DNA of 64,000 bases. Source: Agapetus fuscipes. Taxonomy: Eukaryota; Arthropoda; Insecta; Trichoptera; Glossosomatidae. The position numbers were made by a program, and so were the translations under genes. Under the pieces are notes generated by a model. The model saw only the letters and a list, made by a program, of their open reading frames with translations, was not told the DNA's origin and searched no databases. Below are positions 19,466-28,240 of this stretch, in pieces. The stretch is from positions 1 to 64,000 of the forward strand of contig CATOGX010000100.1 of assembly GCA_951799405.1 (NCBI GenBank), in the 5' to 3' direction. The stretch's first letter is position 1; every line of letters starts with the position of its first letter.

Positions 19466-19670
19466 CATTCCTTGACTTATAGGTTGGTATAAAGCTGACC
19501 ACCCATACTGTACAAAGATGGTTCACTTTGCTAATGTCACCCCTGTTTCTGGGAAGGTCGGCAAAAGTTGCAGGGCTTATGTTCAACTTCTATGTGTGTG
19601 CTTGTGGGAATGCATTTAATATGAATCTGAAATGATATATATCTTTGCAACTTTAATTTAGATTAAGACT
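19466..19670 (+). repeat. RTE-like 3' unit with internal deletion
   Basis: It starts ATTCCTTGACTTATAGGTTG and ends CTTTAATTTAGATTAAG. About 60 bp between GGGCTTATGTTCA and TGTGTGCTTGTGGGA are missing. It is a solo unit without RTE coding sequence. Confidence 0.75.
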
Positions 19671-19997
19671 TTGATACTTAACTTAGAAATTTACTATTAC
19701 TATTTTAGAAATAATCGGTCGACATTCTACTTCCTACGGATTTTACGCTAAAAAATAATTTTAGTCATCAAGAAAGCGAAATTGCGAGAAAGGAAACGCA
19801 ATTTTACAGTATGTGAAAACTAAATATTTACTAAGAAATTCTGCGTGTATGCACTATATTGACCACTTTTTTCATAAAATTCCTTGGAACCTTCACATAT
19901 CCATAACATCTGTAGTTACGCTTACGAGAAACTAAAAACTTGTTTTTTTTTTATTTACATGTTTTTCAAAGTTCTAATGAATTAATATACTGGAAAT

Positions 19998-20150
19998 ACA
20001 CAAACCATTACAAAGACCCGTCACCAAAGTTCATCCAGCTCTACAGCAACTTGGTCTTGATTGAGAATCGACGCTTTCTTTAGCGACGACCAAGCTCGCT
20101 GAGGGCTCTTGAGGTGTAATTTACACAAAACAGCGCTCGCAAAATAAATC
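19998..20150 (+). repeat. SINE, 5'-truncated, LINE-type 3' end
   Basis: It carries the SINE core (GACCCGTCACCAAAG, CATCCAGCTCTACAGCAAC, TAGCGACGACCAAGCTCG), then AGGGCTCTTGAGGTG and AAAATAAATCATCCTG. The latter two match the L2-like LINE tail at 11311-11386. The tRNA-like head is absent. Confidence 0.75.
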
Positions 20151-20235
20151 ATCCTGATATTATTATTACTAAAAATATAAATTTTGAAACTATTATTTCT
20201 TTGATAAAATAAAACTAAGGAAGTTAATAGATATT

Positions 20236-22329
20236 TCATCTTTTATTCATATCACGAAGGTATATTCTCTGAGGTGTAGATTTAAGTTTAACTTCGGATT
20301 TCCAGTCCTTCCATTCGAAGAAATCGTTAATACCCATTTTCATAACATCTACATGGTTGTTGTTCGCTTTTCCCACTGCTAAAGCGAAGTCATCAAAGTC
20401 ATAGGTCTTCTTCTGGGACTTGAGAGACATTTCCACTTGGTGGTGGAAACTGTCTGCACTATTAAAGGAATGCCCAGGCTCAAAATAAAAAATGTTCACT
20501 TCAGTTGCTTCAATTTCCAAAGAATTTACAATCTTCACCAAAAAACTAAGTAAACACCAGTTCTTGTTTTGAGCACTACAGTTATCTAGCCACAAAATAA
20601 ATTTCTTTATGTCTCTATATTTTTTGAAAAATGCGTAGTAGGTACTTACTATGTCTTCTTTGTTCCTGCCTCTCAACGCACAATGCCAAAGTACTGCAAA
20701 AGGCTTGTGGCAGCTTTTTTTACCAACTGGTGCAAAAGTTTGATTGTATGCAGTAAGACGCGGTGCAAATATTATAGCTTTGAACATGTCAAGCCTAGGT
20801 AACATGATGACTTTTTCGAGATCTGCACTGACACATAGTTCAGAGTTTTTATTTCGTTCGCTTTCATTCTCTGCGTATTTGCGGTACAACTCCCTACTGT
20901 CTTTCACAAGTTTGTTGTGTTTCTTCCAAGTAGAACAAATTTCACATTCGTCATCCAAATTATTTTCATCGTGTTCATGGAGCTTGAATTCTTCGCAAGT
21001 CTCACATTCTTCATGCCCTAACCTGGCAAAAGATATCTTTCTTTCTTTTACAAGTTTTCGGTAAAGCTCATAAGAAACACATTTTTTGAACTGTGGATTT
21101 TTGTTTACAAAATCTCCATGCATGAGCACCATGTTTAAGTCACTGGGTAAATAACGTGTCAGAGGGGCGTGCTCTCTTCTATAATGTGCAATTTCTGGGT
21201 TAAACGATTCAAAATGTTCTATGATTTCTTGATGTGGTCCTTTATTAACTGATGGCTGCCTACCTCTCATGCTTAACTTAGGGGCAATGGAACCTTTTTC
21301 TGCAGAAAGAATTGTGTTAAGAAATTTGTCATTCTCTTTATTAAAACCAAACGTGGTCAAAAAAAAGGTTTTACATACTTCATGTCTCCCATCGTTCACA
21401 TCAGTTAAAAAGTAGTTTACAGTTTTGTTGCGCCTCATTTTACTTTCACTGGAAACAGTTACAGTTCTTTTTTTCACATCAAATCTTTCACAGCAATTAA
21501 AAATATATGACCTTCTGTCTTCATAAGATTCAATAGCCCAGAATTGCATATTTAAATTATTTCTCCGATCTTCGCATATTTTATTTGTGCATTTCTTCTT
21601 ACAATTATCACAAGGAGGCTGAACAGTGTGTTTCTTTTTTAAATTTTCAACTTTAACTTTTTTCCATTCTTGTTTTGATAATTGGCTTTTCTTTCTTTTA
21701 CGGGTTGGTTCACTATTATTGGTTCCATCTATCTCTTCCCCGATACCAATATGATCAAATGTTTGTTCTTCTAAATTGATATCTTGACCCAAATTAGGCC
21801 TAGTTTCTGTGATTTCTTGCTGCTGTAATGCAACATCGGCTGTAAAAAAATCTTCTAGGCCTAGGCCTACTTCAACAAGAGATAGGTCTTCAAAAACATT
21901 GGGCTGCGGGTATTCATAAACTATGTCCACTTCCACACGATTAGCAATATCATCACCTTCGTTATACACTAAAAGGTCATTACCCACAAGAAAAATAGAC
22001 TGTTCACTTAGTGCTGGGGTTGGGCTGGCATTGTTATGTACAAGATCTACACTATTAACATCAAATATTTTAGCAGGCCTAGGCTCATTTTCATCAGGAA
22101 CGTTTAGGCCTATTTCATTTGATGCTGTAGGCTCAGTTAGATCGATTTTTTTAGAGTCTGGCACAGCAATATCAGCAGTAGGCCTAATTGAACATGGAAA
22201 AACAGTTTCAGTAGTTGAACTGTCATCAGATTGATGCACATTCACATGTTCTGAACTATAACTGGCTAACTTCAAACCTCTCTGTACAAGGAGTTTAGTT
22301 CTTGATGAAAACTTGCTAAAACTCGACAT
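20236..22329 (-). CDS. DDE-like transposase (697 codons, C-terminus missing)
   Basis: This is an intact frame from ATG. Residues 1-220 are acidic/low complexity. A basic patch (RKRKKSQ...EWKKVKVENLKKK) and a Cys cluster CDNCKKKCTNKIC follow at about 213-256. A second Cys/His cluster, CETCEEFKLHEHD and ECEICSTWKKH, lies at about 440-475. The probable RNase-H-like core is CVSADLEKVIMLPRL, ILWLDNCSAQNKNWCLLSFL and FEPGHSFNSADSFHHQVE, giving D, D and D/E candidates. It stops after IYLRDMNKR. Related tails would continue VKAVRG, which here sits at 18357 on the other strand. The family is assigned by pattern only. Its ends (GCAGGGCAGTATA, GCAGTA subterminal repeats) support a transposon. Confidence 0.7.
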   Translation of the reverse strand: MSSFSKFSSRTKLLVQRGLKLASYSSEHVNVHQSDDSSTTETVFPCSIRPTADIAVPDSKKIDLTEPTASNEIGLNVPDENEPRPAKIFDVNSVDLVHNNASPTPALSEQSIFLVGNDLLVYNEGDDIANRVEVDIVYEYPQPNVFEDLSLVEVGLGLEDFFTADVALQQQEITETRPNLGQDINLEEQTFDHIGIGEEIDGTNNSEPTRKRKKSQLSKQEWKKVKVENLKKKHTVQPPCDNCKKKCTNKICEDRRNNLNMQFWAIESYEDRRSYIFNCCERFDVKKRTVTVSSESKMRRNKTVNYFLTDVNDGRHEVCKTFFLTTFGFNKENDKFLNTILSAEKGSIAPKLSMRGRQPSVNKGPHQEIIEHFESFNPEIAHYRREHAPLTRYLPSDLNMVLMHGDFVNKNPQFKKCVSYELYRKLVKERKISFARLGHEECETCEEFKLHEHDENNLDDECEICSTWKKHNKLVKDSRELYRKYAENESERNKNSELCVSADLEKVIMLPRLDMFKAIIFAPRLTAYNQTFAPVGKKSCHKPFAVLWHCALRGRNKEDIVSTYYAFFKKYRDIKKFILWLDNCSAQNKNWCLLSFLVKIVNSLEIEATEVNIFYFEPGHSFNSADSFHHQVEMSLKSQKKTYDFDDFALAVGKANNNHVDVMKMGINDFFEWKDWKSEVKLKSTPQRIYLRDMNKR

Positions 22330-22485
22330 ATTTTAACAGTATAACTTTTCTAAACACTGACTCACTCAAAATAACTCACAACTTAAGTATTAAACACTCA
22401 TAAGATCACTTGAAATCTTATTCTGTGCTTGAGATCACTCATATAACCTCAAAAACACACTGACAGTTTAGCAGAACTAAGCAGT

Positions 22486-22800
22486 ATCTAATAACAGCTG
22501 TTTTAGGTATACCAAGCATAACGGCAGTATCTGTGTTTCACTAAGCAAAAGAGCAGTATCTTGCAACAGTTACTGCTCTTTTGATTGGGCAGCCGTACTT
22601 ACTGCTCTTTTGTTTAGGAATTGTATGATTTTTAATACACTTACTGCTAGTCTGCGTGCTTATATCTCAGTAACCATAGGAGATACAGCTTTTTTACTTA
22701 GCTTATTGGATTCAGCGTCATTTAAAACATGGAAATACATATATAGCTCAATATCGAAAAAAAATCAGTTACTGCCTTCTTTCTTAGCAGGGCAGTATAG
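22486..22800 (-). repeat. 5' terminus and subterminal repeats of the DDE-like element
   Basis: GCAGTA or TACTGC recurs at about 22488, 22523, 22551, 22569, 22599, 22643 and 22772. It ends TTAGCAGGGCAGTATA at 22800. It mirrors the arrangement at 19008-19320 and would be the transposase-binding end 5' of the gene. Confidence 0.6.
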
Positions 22801-23388
22801 GTCCGCTTTCGGCGAGCTCCTGAGAGCGAATGGAAGATAATAGGAAAAACATGAAATATAAAGCCATTTGTAAAATTATAAAATAAATAGATCTTATGAA
22901 AAATAAAATTTGAAAAAAATTACAAGTAAACTTAAGATTCTATTTTTTAATATTTGAAAATTATTGGTCACAAAAAACGATTTTTTGAGATTTTATTTGG
23001 AGATACAATACACACTTTTTTTAAAGTTTTTGCTTCTAGATTTTTTGTTTTATTCCAGTTTTCTTAATCTGAATCACATTTTAAATCACACCACGAACTA
23101 AAACAGGATATAAAGTATATTTGTAATTTTTTTTTAGATTTCAAAATACCACCAATTTACAGAAAAACTGGTTCAAAAATTGTATGTTTTCCACTTACCG
23201 CAAGAAGGTGTTGGTAATTTTTATTTTTTCAAGTAATAAAAGCGTTTATAGACATATATTATTTGATGCATATTGCAAATGAAATGTTTAACTAACACTT
23301 AAAGTTATCAAAATTTTATATTTGTCCATATTTATTGAAAAAAAACCACGTCAAAAACTGTGTTTTCGAGAAATTTCCTAGCACCCTC
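22801..23388. other. AT-rich sequence, no gene
   Basis: Runs of A and T with no recognisable coding sequence. It forms the right part of the TTAA-flanked composite element and ends CCTAGCACCCTC at the TTAA. Confidence 0.5.
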
Positions 23389-23480
23389 TTAAGTCCTTGA
23401 ATTGCCCATTTAATTCTTCTTTTATATCGGCAATTTTTTTTTCCATGATTTCTTCCTTCATTTCTTTGTTTGCTCTCGTC
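23389..23480 (-). pseudogene. Start of LINE ORF1
   Basis: From the ATG near 23480 the minus strand reads MTRANKEMKEEIMEKK and IADIKEELNGQFKDL, a charged coiled coil, up to the TTAA at 23389-23392. The reading continues in frame at 16549 once the intervening block is ignored. Confidence 0.7.
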
Positions 23481-23836
23481 ATCTTCTCTTTTTTTGTTTT
23501 TTGTTTATTAATCTGTGTTAATTTTTAATTTAGTCACTCAGGTTACTGGAACACATCGTGAACACGCATTTGGTGACGCTGTAGATTTACAGCTAACGAT
23601 GTTCCTCGCTCGGCGGCTGATTGTGAACTGATATATTTTTAAAAGAATTGGTTTTTTTTTTCCTTCAAATCAGCTGGTAATATGCCAACAACCATTTAAA
23701 AAATGCTTACTTTCCAGCGCGACTCACTTGTTATTCATAAATATTTCAATGACAAATATTTCATTTTTCGATTAAGTATTTATTCTATTATTTAGATTTT
23801 CAGCAGTAACATTGTGAAAGTTCATTTTAATACAAT

Positions 23837-23999
23837 AAAATAAAAATTGCTTTGTTATAATTCACATGAGTTTATTTTTGGACACGACCAGTTTCGGGAG
23901 AAGCAGTACCTCCCATCTGATGGAAGGTACTGCTTCTCCCGAAACTGGTCGTGTCCAAAAATAAACTCATGTGAATTATAACAAAGCAATTTTTATTTT
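23837..23999. repeat. Near-perfect 75-bp inverted repeat
   Basis: Arms 23837-23911 and 23925-23999 are exact reverse complements around a 13-base loop. The arms contain GTTTCGGGAGAAGCAGTACC and a TTTATTTTTGGACACGACC block. The loop CATCTGATGGA with CCGAAACTGG nearby recalls Penelope-type end sequences, but the hammerhead core is not canonical (CTGATGG). It would form a strong snap-back. Confidence 0.9.
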
Positions 24000-24534
24000 A
24001 AAGTATTTATTCAGTTAAATTAACACGATTTTCGAAAATTCATTTTTTACTTATTTACTGAGTTATGAAATTTTTTGAAAATGTGTTAACGTAATATTTT
24101 TTTGTACGCGTTTTCAGTTCCTCCTGATCATTTTCCGCAAAAATCACATCGTGGTTAAGTAAAACAAATGTTTTTAATTGTTTTCGTACATATCTCATTT
24201 GTCTAACAAAAAGAGGTAACATGTAAAGGCCTCTTGTAATTTTCTATTTTTGTTAATTTTCTATTTTTTACACAGATGGCGTTGGCCTACCCAATTTGAT
24301 GATTAGGCCGACAAAGAAAAAACCGCTTTCTTGAAGACCGATCGGGACACATGCATACATATTATATTCATATATTATATACGTATAAAATATGCAATAG
24401 GTATATGTGTAAATAAAATAGACAAAATACGCGTAAAAATTCCGATATATGTTGACGGTACGACGGAAAAGAGACATGAAGAACATGTTGCGTCGATAAT
24501 AATATAATTTTGTATTCATTTTCAGGATTCCACG

Positions 24535-24785
24535 ACATATCGATAAAGACAATTCGTCCAACGACAACTCGGCCATAGCCAAATCGGTCACACAACATTT
24601 CGTCCACACGACTTTTCGGATAACGACATTTCGGTCATAGACAAATCGGTCAACGACAACCCGACCAAAGACAACTCGGCCATAGACAAATCGGTCACTC
24701 GACACTTTGTCTACACGACTTTTCGGCCAACGACTTTTCGGTCAACGACATTTTGGTCAATGACATTTCGGTCATATACAATATT
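24535..24785. repeat. Degenerate tandem repeat (TCGGTCA...CGACA)
   Basis: About 15 imperfect units of 14-18 bp follow the pattern CGACATTTCGGTCAA or ACAAATCGGTCAT. The minus-strand frame 24268-24705 reads VVFGRVVVDRFVYDR purely because of this periodicity and is not a gene. Confidence 0.8.
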
Positions 24786-24792
24786 GTATTCA

Positions 24793-25088
24793 ACCGGTCC
24801 GTAGTCTAGAGATTTACACTTCTGACTCGTAAATGGAAGGTTGTGGGCTCGAATCCCAGCGGAGCACAAAAAAAAATACCATTTATATTTTCAAATATGC
24901 TCTTTGCTTGGTGAAAAAAATCATATACCTTTCCCAAAGACCGGTCACTAAAGGTCCATCCAGCATTACAGCAACTGGGTCTTGCCTAAGAATTGGCAAT
25001 TTCTATAGCGACGACCAAGCTCGCAGAGGGCTCTTGAGGTGAGATGCACAAAAACAACGCTCACCAAATAAATCAGCCTTTTTTTTTT
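24793..25088 (+). repeat. tRNA-derived SINE, LINE-type 3' end (full copy)
   Basis: The head CCGGTCCGTAGTCTAGAG contains an A-box-like segment, and GGTTGTGGGCTCGAATCCC contains a B box. The core follows: GACCGGTCACTAAAGGTCC, CATCCAGCATTACAGCAAC and TAGCGACGACCAAGCTCG. The 3' end AGGGCTCTTGAGGTG...AAATAAATCAGCC then T-run resembles the tail of the L2-like LINE at 11311-11386. Confidence 0.85.
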
Positions 25089-25219
25089 AATTGTCGAAAT
25101 AACCAATTGTGAATTTTTTTTTTTTTTTAATTAAATAGATTTGTGGAAAGGAATGCAATCCACCAACCTATTTTGCCTGGCCAGTTGTCTTCATGCGAAA
25201 GCAGAAGCTTGTGTGCATG

Positions 25220-25320
25220 CAACGGCATCTGTTGAACCAGGGTCGAAGTTATCGTCGCGGGATTCGAACCAGCGTTATCCGGTTCCAAATAACATGTCTT
25301 GCTCCCCGCGGCTATAACAC
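25220..25320 (-). repeat. tRNA-like sequence, possible second SINE family
   Basis: On the minus strand TAGCCGCGGGGAGCAAGAC is followed about 30 bp later by GCTGGTTCGAATCCCGCG, a good B box. No complete cloverleaf can be drawn. It could be a SINE head or a tRNA pseudogene. Confidence 0.4.
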
Positions 25321-25429
25321 CGATCTAAAAATAGTTTGTTAACGACCAGGTTTTCTAAGATATTTTGTGGAGCACATCTGTATGTGACTGAAATGCCGTT
25401 GATCGAAAAGTCCAAATGTCGTGTAGACG

Positions 25430-25545
25430 AAAAACCTTTACCAATGACCGGTCACCAAAGGTCCATCCAGCTTTACAGCAACTGGGTCTTGCTTGACAAT
25501 TGGTGTCTCCATACATACCATAGATACCATTGAGTGTAGCCATTG
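25430..25545 (+). repeat. SINE core fragment
   Basis: CCAATGACCGGTCACCAAAG, GTCCATCCAGCTTTACAGC and ACTGGGTCTTGCTTGACAAT match the SINE core. The head and the 3' module are missing. Confidence 0.7.
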
Positions 25546-25864
25546 ATTTATTCATAGATACAGAGATGTATCATACACAAACATGTACAAACGTGTAATA
25601 ATCCGAGCCATGCCATTGAATAACAATAATAATAGCAAAAGTATTATTATAGCTCTAGCGACATAAACACCTGCCATATTGAGTAAAATAATGCTTGTTT
25701 TGTTTCCTGGCTTGTTTTCATTTTCAGGGTTGAACAAACATACTTTTATTCATAAATCAAAATTTAGGATAAATATTGATAAGTGCTTTTGTATTTTCCG
25801 TGATTGCAAAACAATAAATAAACATTATGTCTCAAACTATTTATTTAACTTCAAAGCATGTTTT
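25546..25864. other. AT-rich spacer
   Basis: No gene or recognised repeat is seen. The short frames have no family features. Confidence 0.4.
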
Positions 25865-26322
25865 TGAGTACTGTCCTGTACTCTATCCTGCCACCGTTGC
25901 ACTAGGGGTGGCCGGTACCTCCGCAGATGCGCCTCCACTTTTTTCTGCCCTTACAAACCACTTTCATTTCCTCAATATTCATCACCTTTTTCATACATAC
26001 TCTTCTCTTATTCTCACTCTGCAGATTCCATTTTTTCACAATCTCACCTATTTGGTCTAACCATTCTTTCCTCGGCCTTCCCCTTCTGCGCTTTCCTCTG
26101 ACATTTCCTTTGTACACTTTCTTCGTTAGTCGTTCATCATCCTTTCTCTCGAGATCTCCGAACCATCTCATCGTACTTTTTTGTACTTTCATTCTCATAT
26201 TCTCTTTTATATCACACTCGTTCATCACCCAATCATTACATACTCTATCATTCAGTGTCTTTCCAGCCATTGCTCTAAGGTAAGCCATTTCAACCGTACA
26301 TACTTTACTCAGCTCACATTCA
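25865..26322 (-). pseudogene. RTE-like family 2, C-terminal end and 3' UTR
   Basis: Reading minus: VEMAYLRAMAGKTLNDRV, STMRWFGDLERKDDERLTKK, GKRRRGRPRKEWLDQIGEI and RVCMKKVMNIEEM, ending at about 25902. This is the C-terminal region of an RTE-type ORF2 (WFGHLER...GRGRPR..W). It is diverged from the commoner family 1. The upstream coding part resumes at 26776 beyond a 5S/tRNA SINE. Confidence 0.85.
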
Positions 26323-26775
26323 TTATGTCAACGACGTTAGCCATGTTGAAAGCACCGGTTCCCATAGATCACCGAAGTTAAGCAACATTGGGCGTGGTCA
26401 GTGCTTGGATAGGTAACCGCTCAGGTACACCGCGTGTCGTTGGCATCTTGGACCGGTCCGTAGTCCGTAGTGGCAACACTTCGGACTCGTAAATGGAAGG
26501 TTGTGGATTCGGATCCCGGCGGAGCACAAAAATATACCATTTATATTTCGAATGTGCTCTTCGCTGGGTTAAAAATTCATAAACCTTTACCAATGACCGG
26601 TCACCATCGGTCCATCCAGCCTTACAGCAACTGGGTCTTGCTTGAGTATTGGCGCTTTGTAGCGACGACCAAGCTCGTACACCTCTGCGGCACTACAACA
26701 AGTGTCATAGACCCCTAGAGTCTTTAGAATCTAGGGAGTCTCCCGCACAGGATTTTCTTAAAAAAAAAAAAAAAA
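26323..26775 (+). repeat. Composite SINE: 5S head, tRNA-like unit, core, poly-A
   Basis: The insert lies inside RTE family 2 coding sequence, where YGSEAWT (26776 side) and ELSKVCTVEM (26322 side) should be adjacent. The frame therefore fixes its limits. Order: a 5S rRNA-like head (26327-26447), a tRNA-like unit with B box (26452-26525), the common SINE core (about 26594-26672), a distinct 3' module starting TACACCTCTGCGGCAC, and 16 A residues. No clear target duplication remains. Confidence 0.8.
26327..26447 (+). pseudogene. 5S rRNA-derived sequence (SINE head)
   Basis: About 120 bp match a metazoan 5S rRNA in order: GTCAACGACGTTAGCCATGT, CACCGAAGTTAAGCAACATT (internal promoter A-box region), GCTTGGATAGGTAACCGC (box C region) and ACCGCGTGTCGTTGGCA. 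Terminal stems can still pair (GTCAACGAC with GTCGTTGGC). Several conserved positions are changed and it runs directly into a tRNA-like SINE unit. It is therefore called 5S-derived rather than a working gene. Confidence 0.82.
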
Positions 26776-26880
26776 GTGTCCACGCCTCACTTCCATACAT
26801 CAATGTCTGAACCAATATGCCATTGTGGACCGCCAATCTCATATTCTTTGGCTTTTGGTAGCCCTAATTTGCCAGTGGAT
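26776..26880 (-). pseudogene. RTE-like family 2, upstream coding piece
   Basis: The minus strand encodes a degenerate VHNGILVQT and LMYGSEAWT, the segment that precedes the C-terminal piece at 25902-26322. The 5S/tRNA SINE separates them. Confidence 0.65.
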
Positions 26881-26973
26881 GCACACAGGATGACGTCTAC
26901 GAGTAGGTATGTGTTGTGGGAAGTTTCATCTCTCAATTATATTATTATTTAGCATACATGTGTTGATCAGATT

Positions 26974-28128
26974 TTGACTCTACGACAACTTGTTGAAAAA
27001 CAATTGTCGGTGAGGCGGAGGCTGTTCACGGCCTTTGTAGATCTGGAAAAGGCTTTTGACTCAGTAGACAGAGGTATGTTATGGGATGGTTTGAAAGCAT
27101 ACGGAGTGAATGGGGCTCTCCTAGGTGCGGTGCATGCCAACTATGAAAATAGTAAGGCATGTGTTCGTATTGATGGTGAGTATAGCGAGTGGTTTGAAGT
27201 TTATAAGGGTGTGAGGCAAGGATGTGTGATGAGTCCATGGCTATTTAACATAGTCATGGACAAGTGTGTCAGAGATGCTAGACTTAATGATTGTGGATTG
27301 ATGATAGGAGAGAGCAAAGTGAGTGTTCTACTGTATGCAGATGATGCAGTTCTTGTATCTGATTCAGCAGTGGAATTGCAAACAATGCTCTCTAGATTGA
27401 ATGAAGCTTTGTTAGGTAACCATCTGAAGTTGAATGCAAGTAAGACGAAAGTATTGATTTTTGAAAGAGATGATGAAAGTATGAATTATGAATTTAAAAT
27501 TAATGGAATGAATGTTGATGTCGTAAATGAGTTTGTATACCTGGGAAGTAAGTTTGAAAAAGATGGAAGAATGACCGGTGAATTTGAAAGAAGAGTAATG
27601 AAGGGCAGGTGTGTACTGGGTGCCACAGCTTGTATCGCCAAAAATCAAAACATATCTAAAAATGCTCGATTGGCGGTACGCAGTGGCATACTTTTACCCA
27701 CCTTGATGTATGGAAGCGAGGCCTGGACGGTGAATGAAAGTGAAATTAGTAAAGTCCATACTGTTGAAATGGACTTTCTAAGAAGTATGATTGGGAAAAA
27801 ACGGAGTGACAGGGTGAGGAATGATTTTGTAAGAGAAGAATGTGGTGCAAGAGAAAGTGTGAAAGTGAAGATTAAAAGAAGTTTGTTAAGATGGTTTGGG
27901 CATATGGAGAGAATGAATGAGGAAAGACTGACGAAGAAAGTATATGTTGGTAGAATAGATGGATGTCGTGGTAGAGGAAGACCGAGAAAGGTATGGATGG
28001 ACCAAATATCCGAAATTGCGAATGAATGGAATATCCAGAGTCATCATAAAAGAAGAGCCTGCATGAAGAAGGTTATGACTCTGGAAGAAATGAAAGAAGT
28101 ATGTAAGGACAGAAAGAAATGGAGTTGA
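26974..28128 (+). CDS. RTE-like reverse transcriptase, 5'-truncated
   Basis: An intact 384-codon frame without shifts. Motif A is AFVDLEKAFDSVDRG, motif B GVRQGCVMSPWLFNIVMD and motif C LLYADDAVLVSDS. Then follow KLNASKTKVLIF, YGSEAWTVNESEISK and RWFGHMERMNEERLTKK, GRGRPRKVW and CKDRKKW at the end. The endonuclease and the first RT motifs are missing, so it cannot move on its own. The open frame suggests recent insertion. The upstream bases (26955-26973) remain in frame, so the first ATG is not a true start. Confidence 0.92.
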   Translation: MTLRQLVEKQLSVRRRLFTAFVDLEKAFDSVDRGMLWDGLKAYGVNGALLGAVHANYENSKACVRIDGEYSEWFEVYKGVRQGCVMSPWLFNIVMDKCVRDARLNDCGLMIGESKVSVLLYADDAVLVSDSAVELQTMLSRLNEALLGNHLKLNASKTKVLIFERDDESMNYEFKINGMNVDVVNEFVYLGSKFEKDGRMTGEFERRVMKGRCVLGATACIAKNQNISKNARLAVRSGILLPTLMYGSEAWTVNESEISKVHTVEMDFLRSMIGKKRSDRVRNDFVREECGARESVKVKIKRSLLRWFGHMERMNEERLTKKVYVGRIDGCRGRGRPRKVWMDQISEIANEWNIQSHHKRRACMKKVMTLEEMKEVCKDRKKWS

Positions 28129-28240
28129 TCTGTAATGTTGGCAGCTAGGGTTTATTAAATTGGAATTTGTTTTATTTGTAAATGGATATTTTGTATATTA
28201 TTTAGTGATGTATAAAATGTAATTTGTCGTGTGTGTGTGT

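Larger units (their letters stand above)
16550..23388. mobile_element. 6.8-kb TTAA-flanked composite element
   Basis: TTAA is present at 16546-16549 and 23389-23392. If one TTAA and everything between is ignored, LINE ORF1 reads in frame across the junction (GQFKDL then KSQIEECRKEIQ). The ends are loosely inverted: GAGCGCTCTC on the left and, reversed, GAGGGTGCTAG on the right. Precise TTAA targeting fits piggyBac- or Kolobok-type transposition. The interior holds a repeat (16679-17300), a nested piggyBac-like MITE, SINE and RTE-like units and two partial copies of a DDE-like transposon. Confidence 0.75.
11405..23530 (-). mobile_element. Jockey/CR1-group LINE split by three insertions
   Basis: Read on the minus strand, the order is ORF1 coiled-coil start (23480-23389), more ORF1 (16549-16202), ORF1 end with zinc knuckles (14818-14240), EEP endonuclease (14202-13604), RT (13276-12405) and C-terminal domain (12300-11536). 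It is interrupted by the TTAA block (16550-23388), a hAT (14819-16201) and an RTE-like 3' unit (11757-11992). Ignoring the first two restores the reading, so this LINE is older than they are. Multiple frameshifts make it dead. Confidence 0.85.

Noticed and set aside
24268..24705. 145-codon minus-strand frame
   Set aside because: It follows a short tandem repeat and then AT-rich sequence; no family features.
26327..26447. Functional 5S rRNA gene
   Set aside because: It is joined to a tRNA-like SINE unit, sits inside a retrotransposon coding region and has changes in conserved positions.
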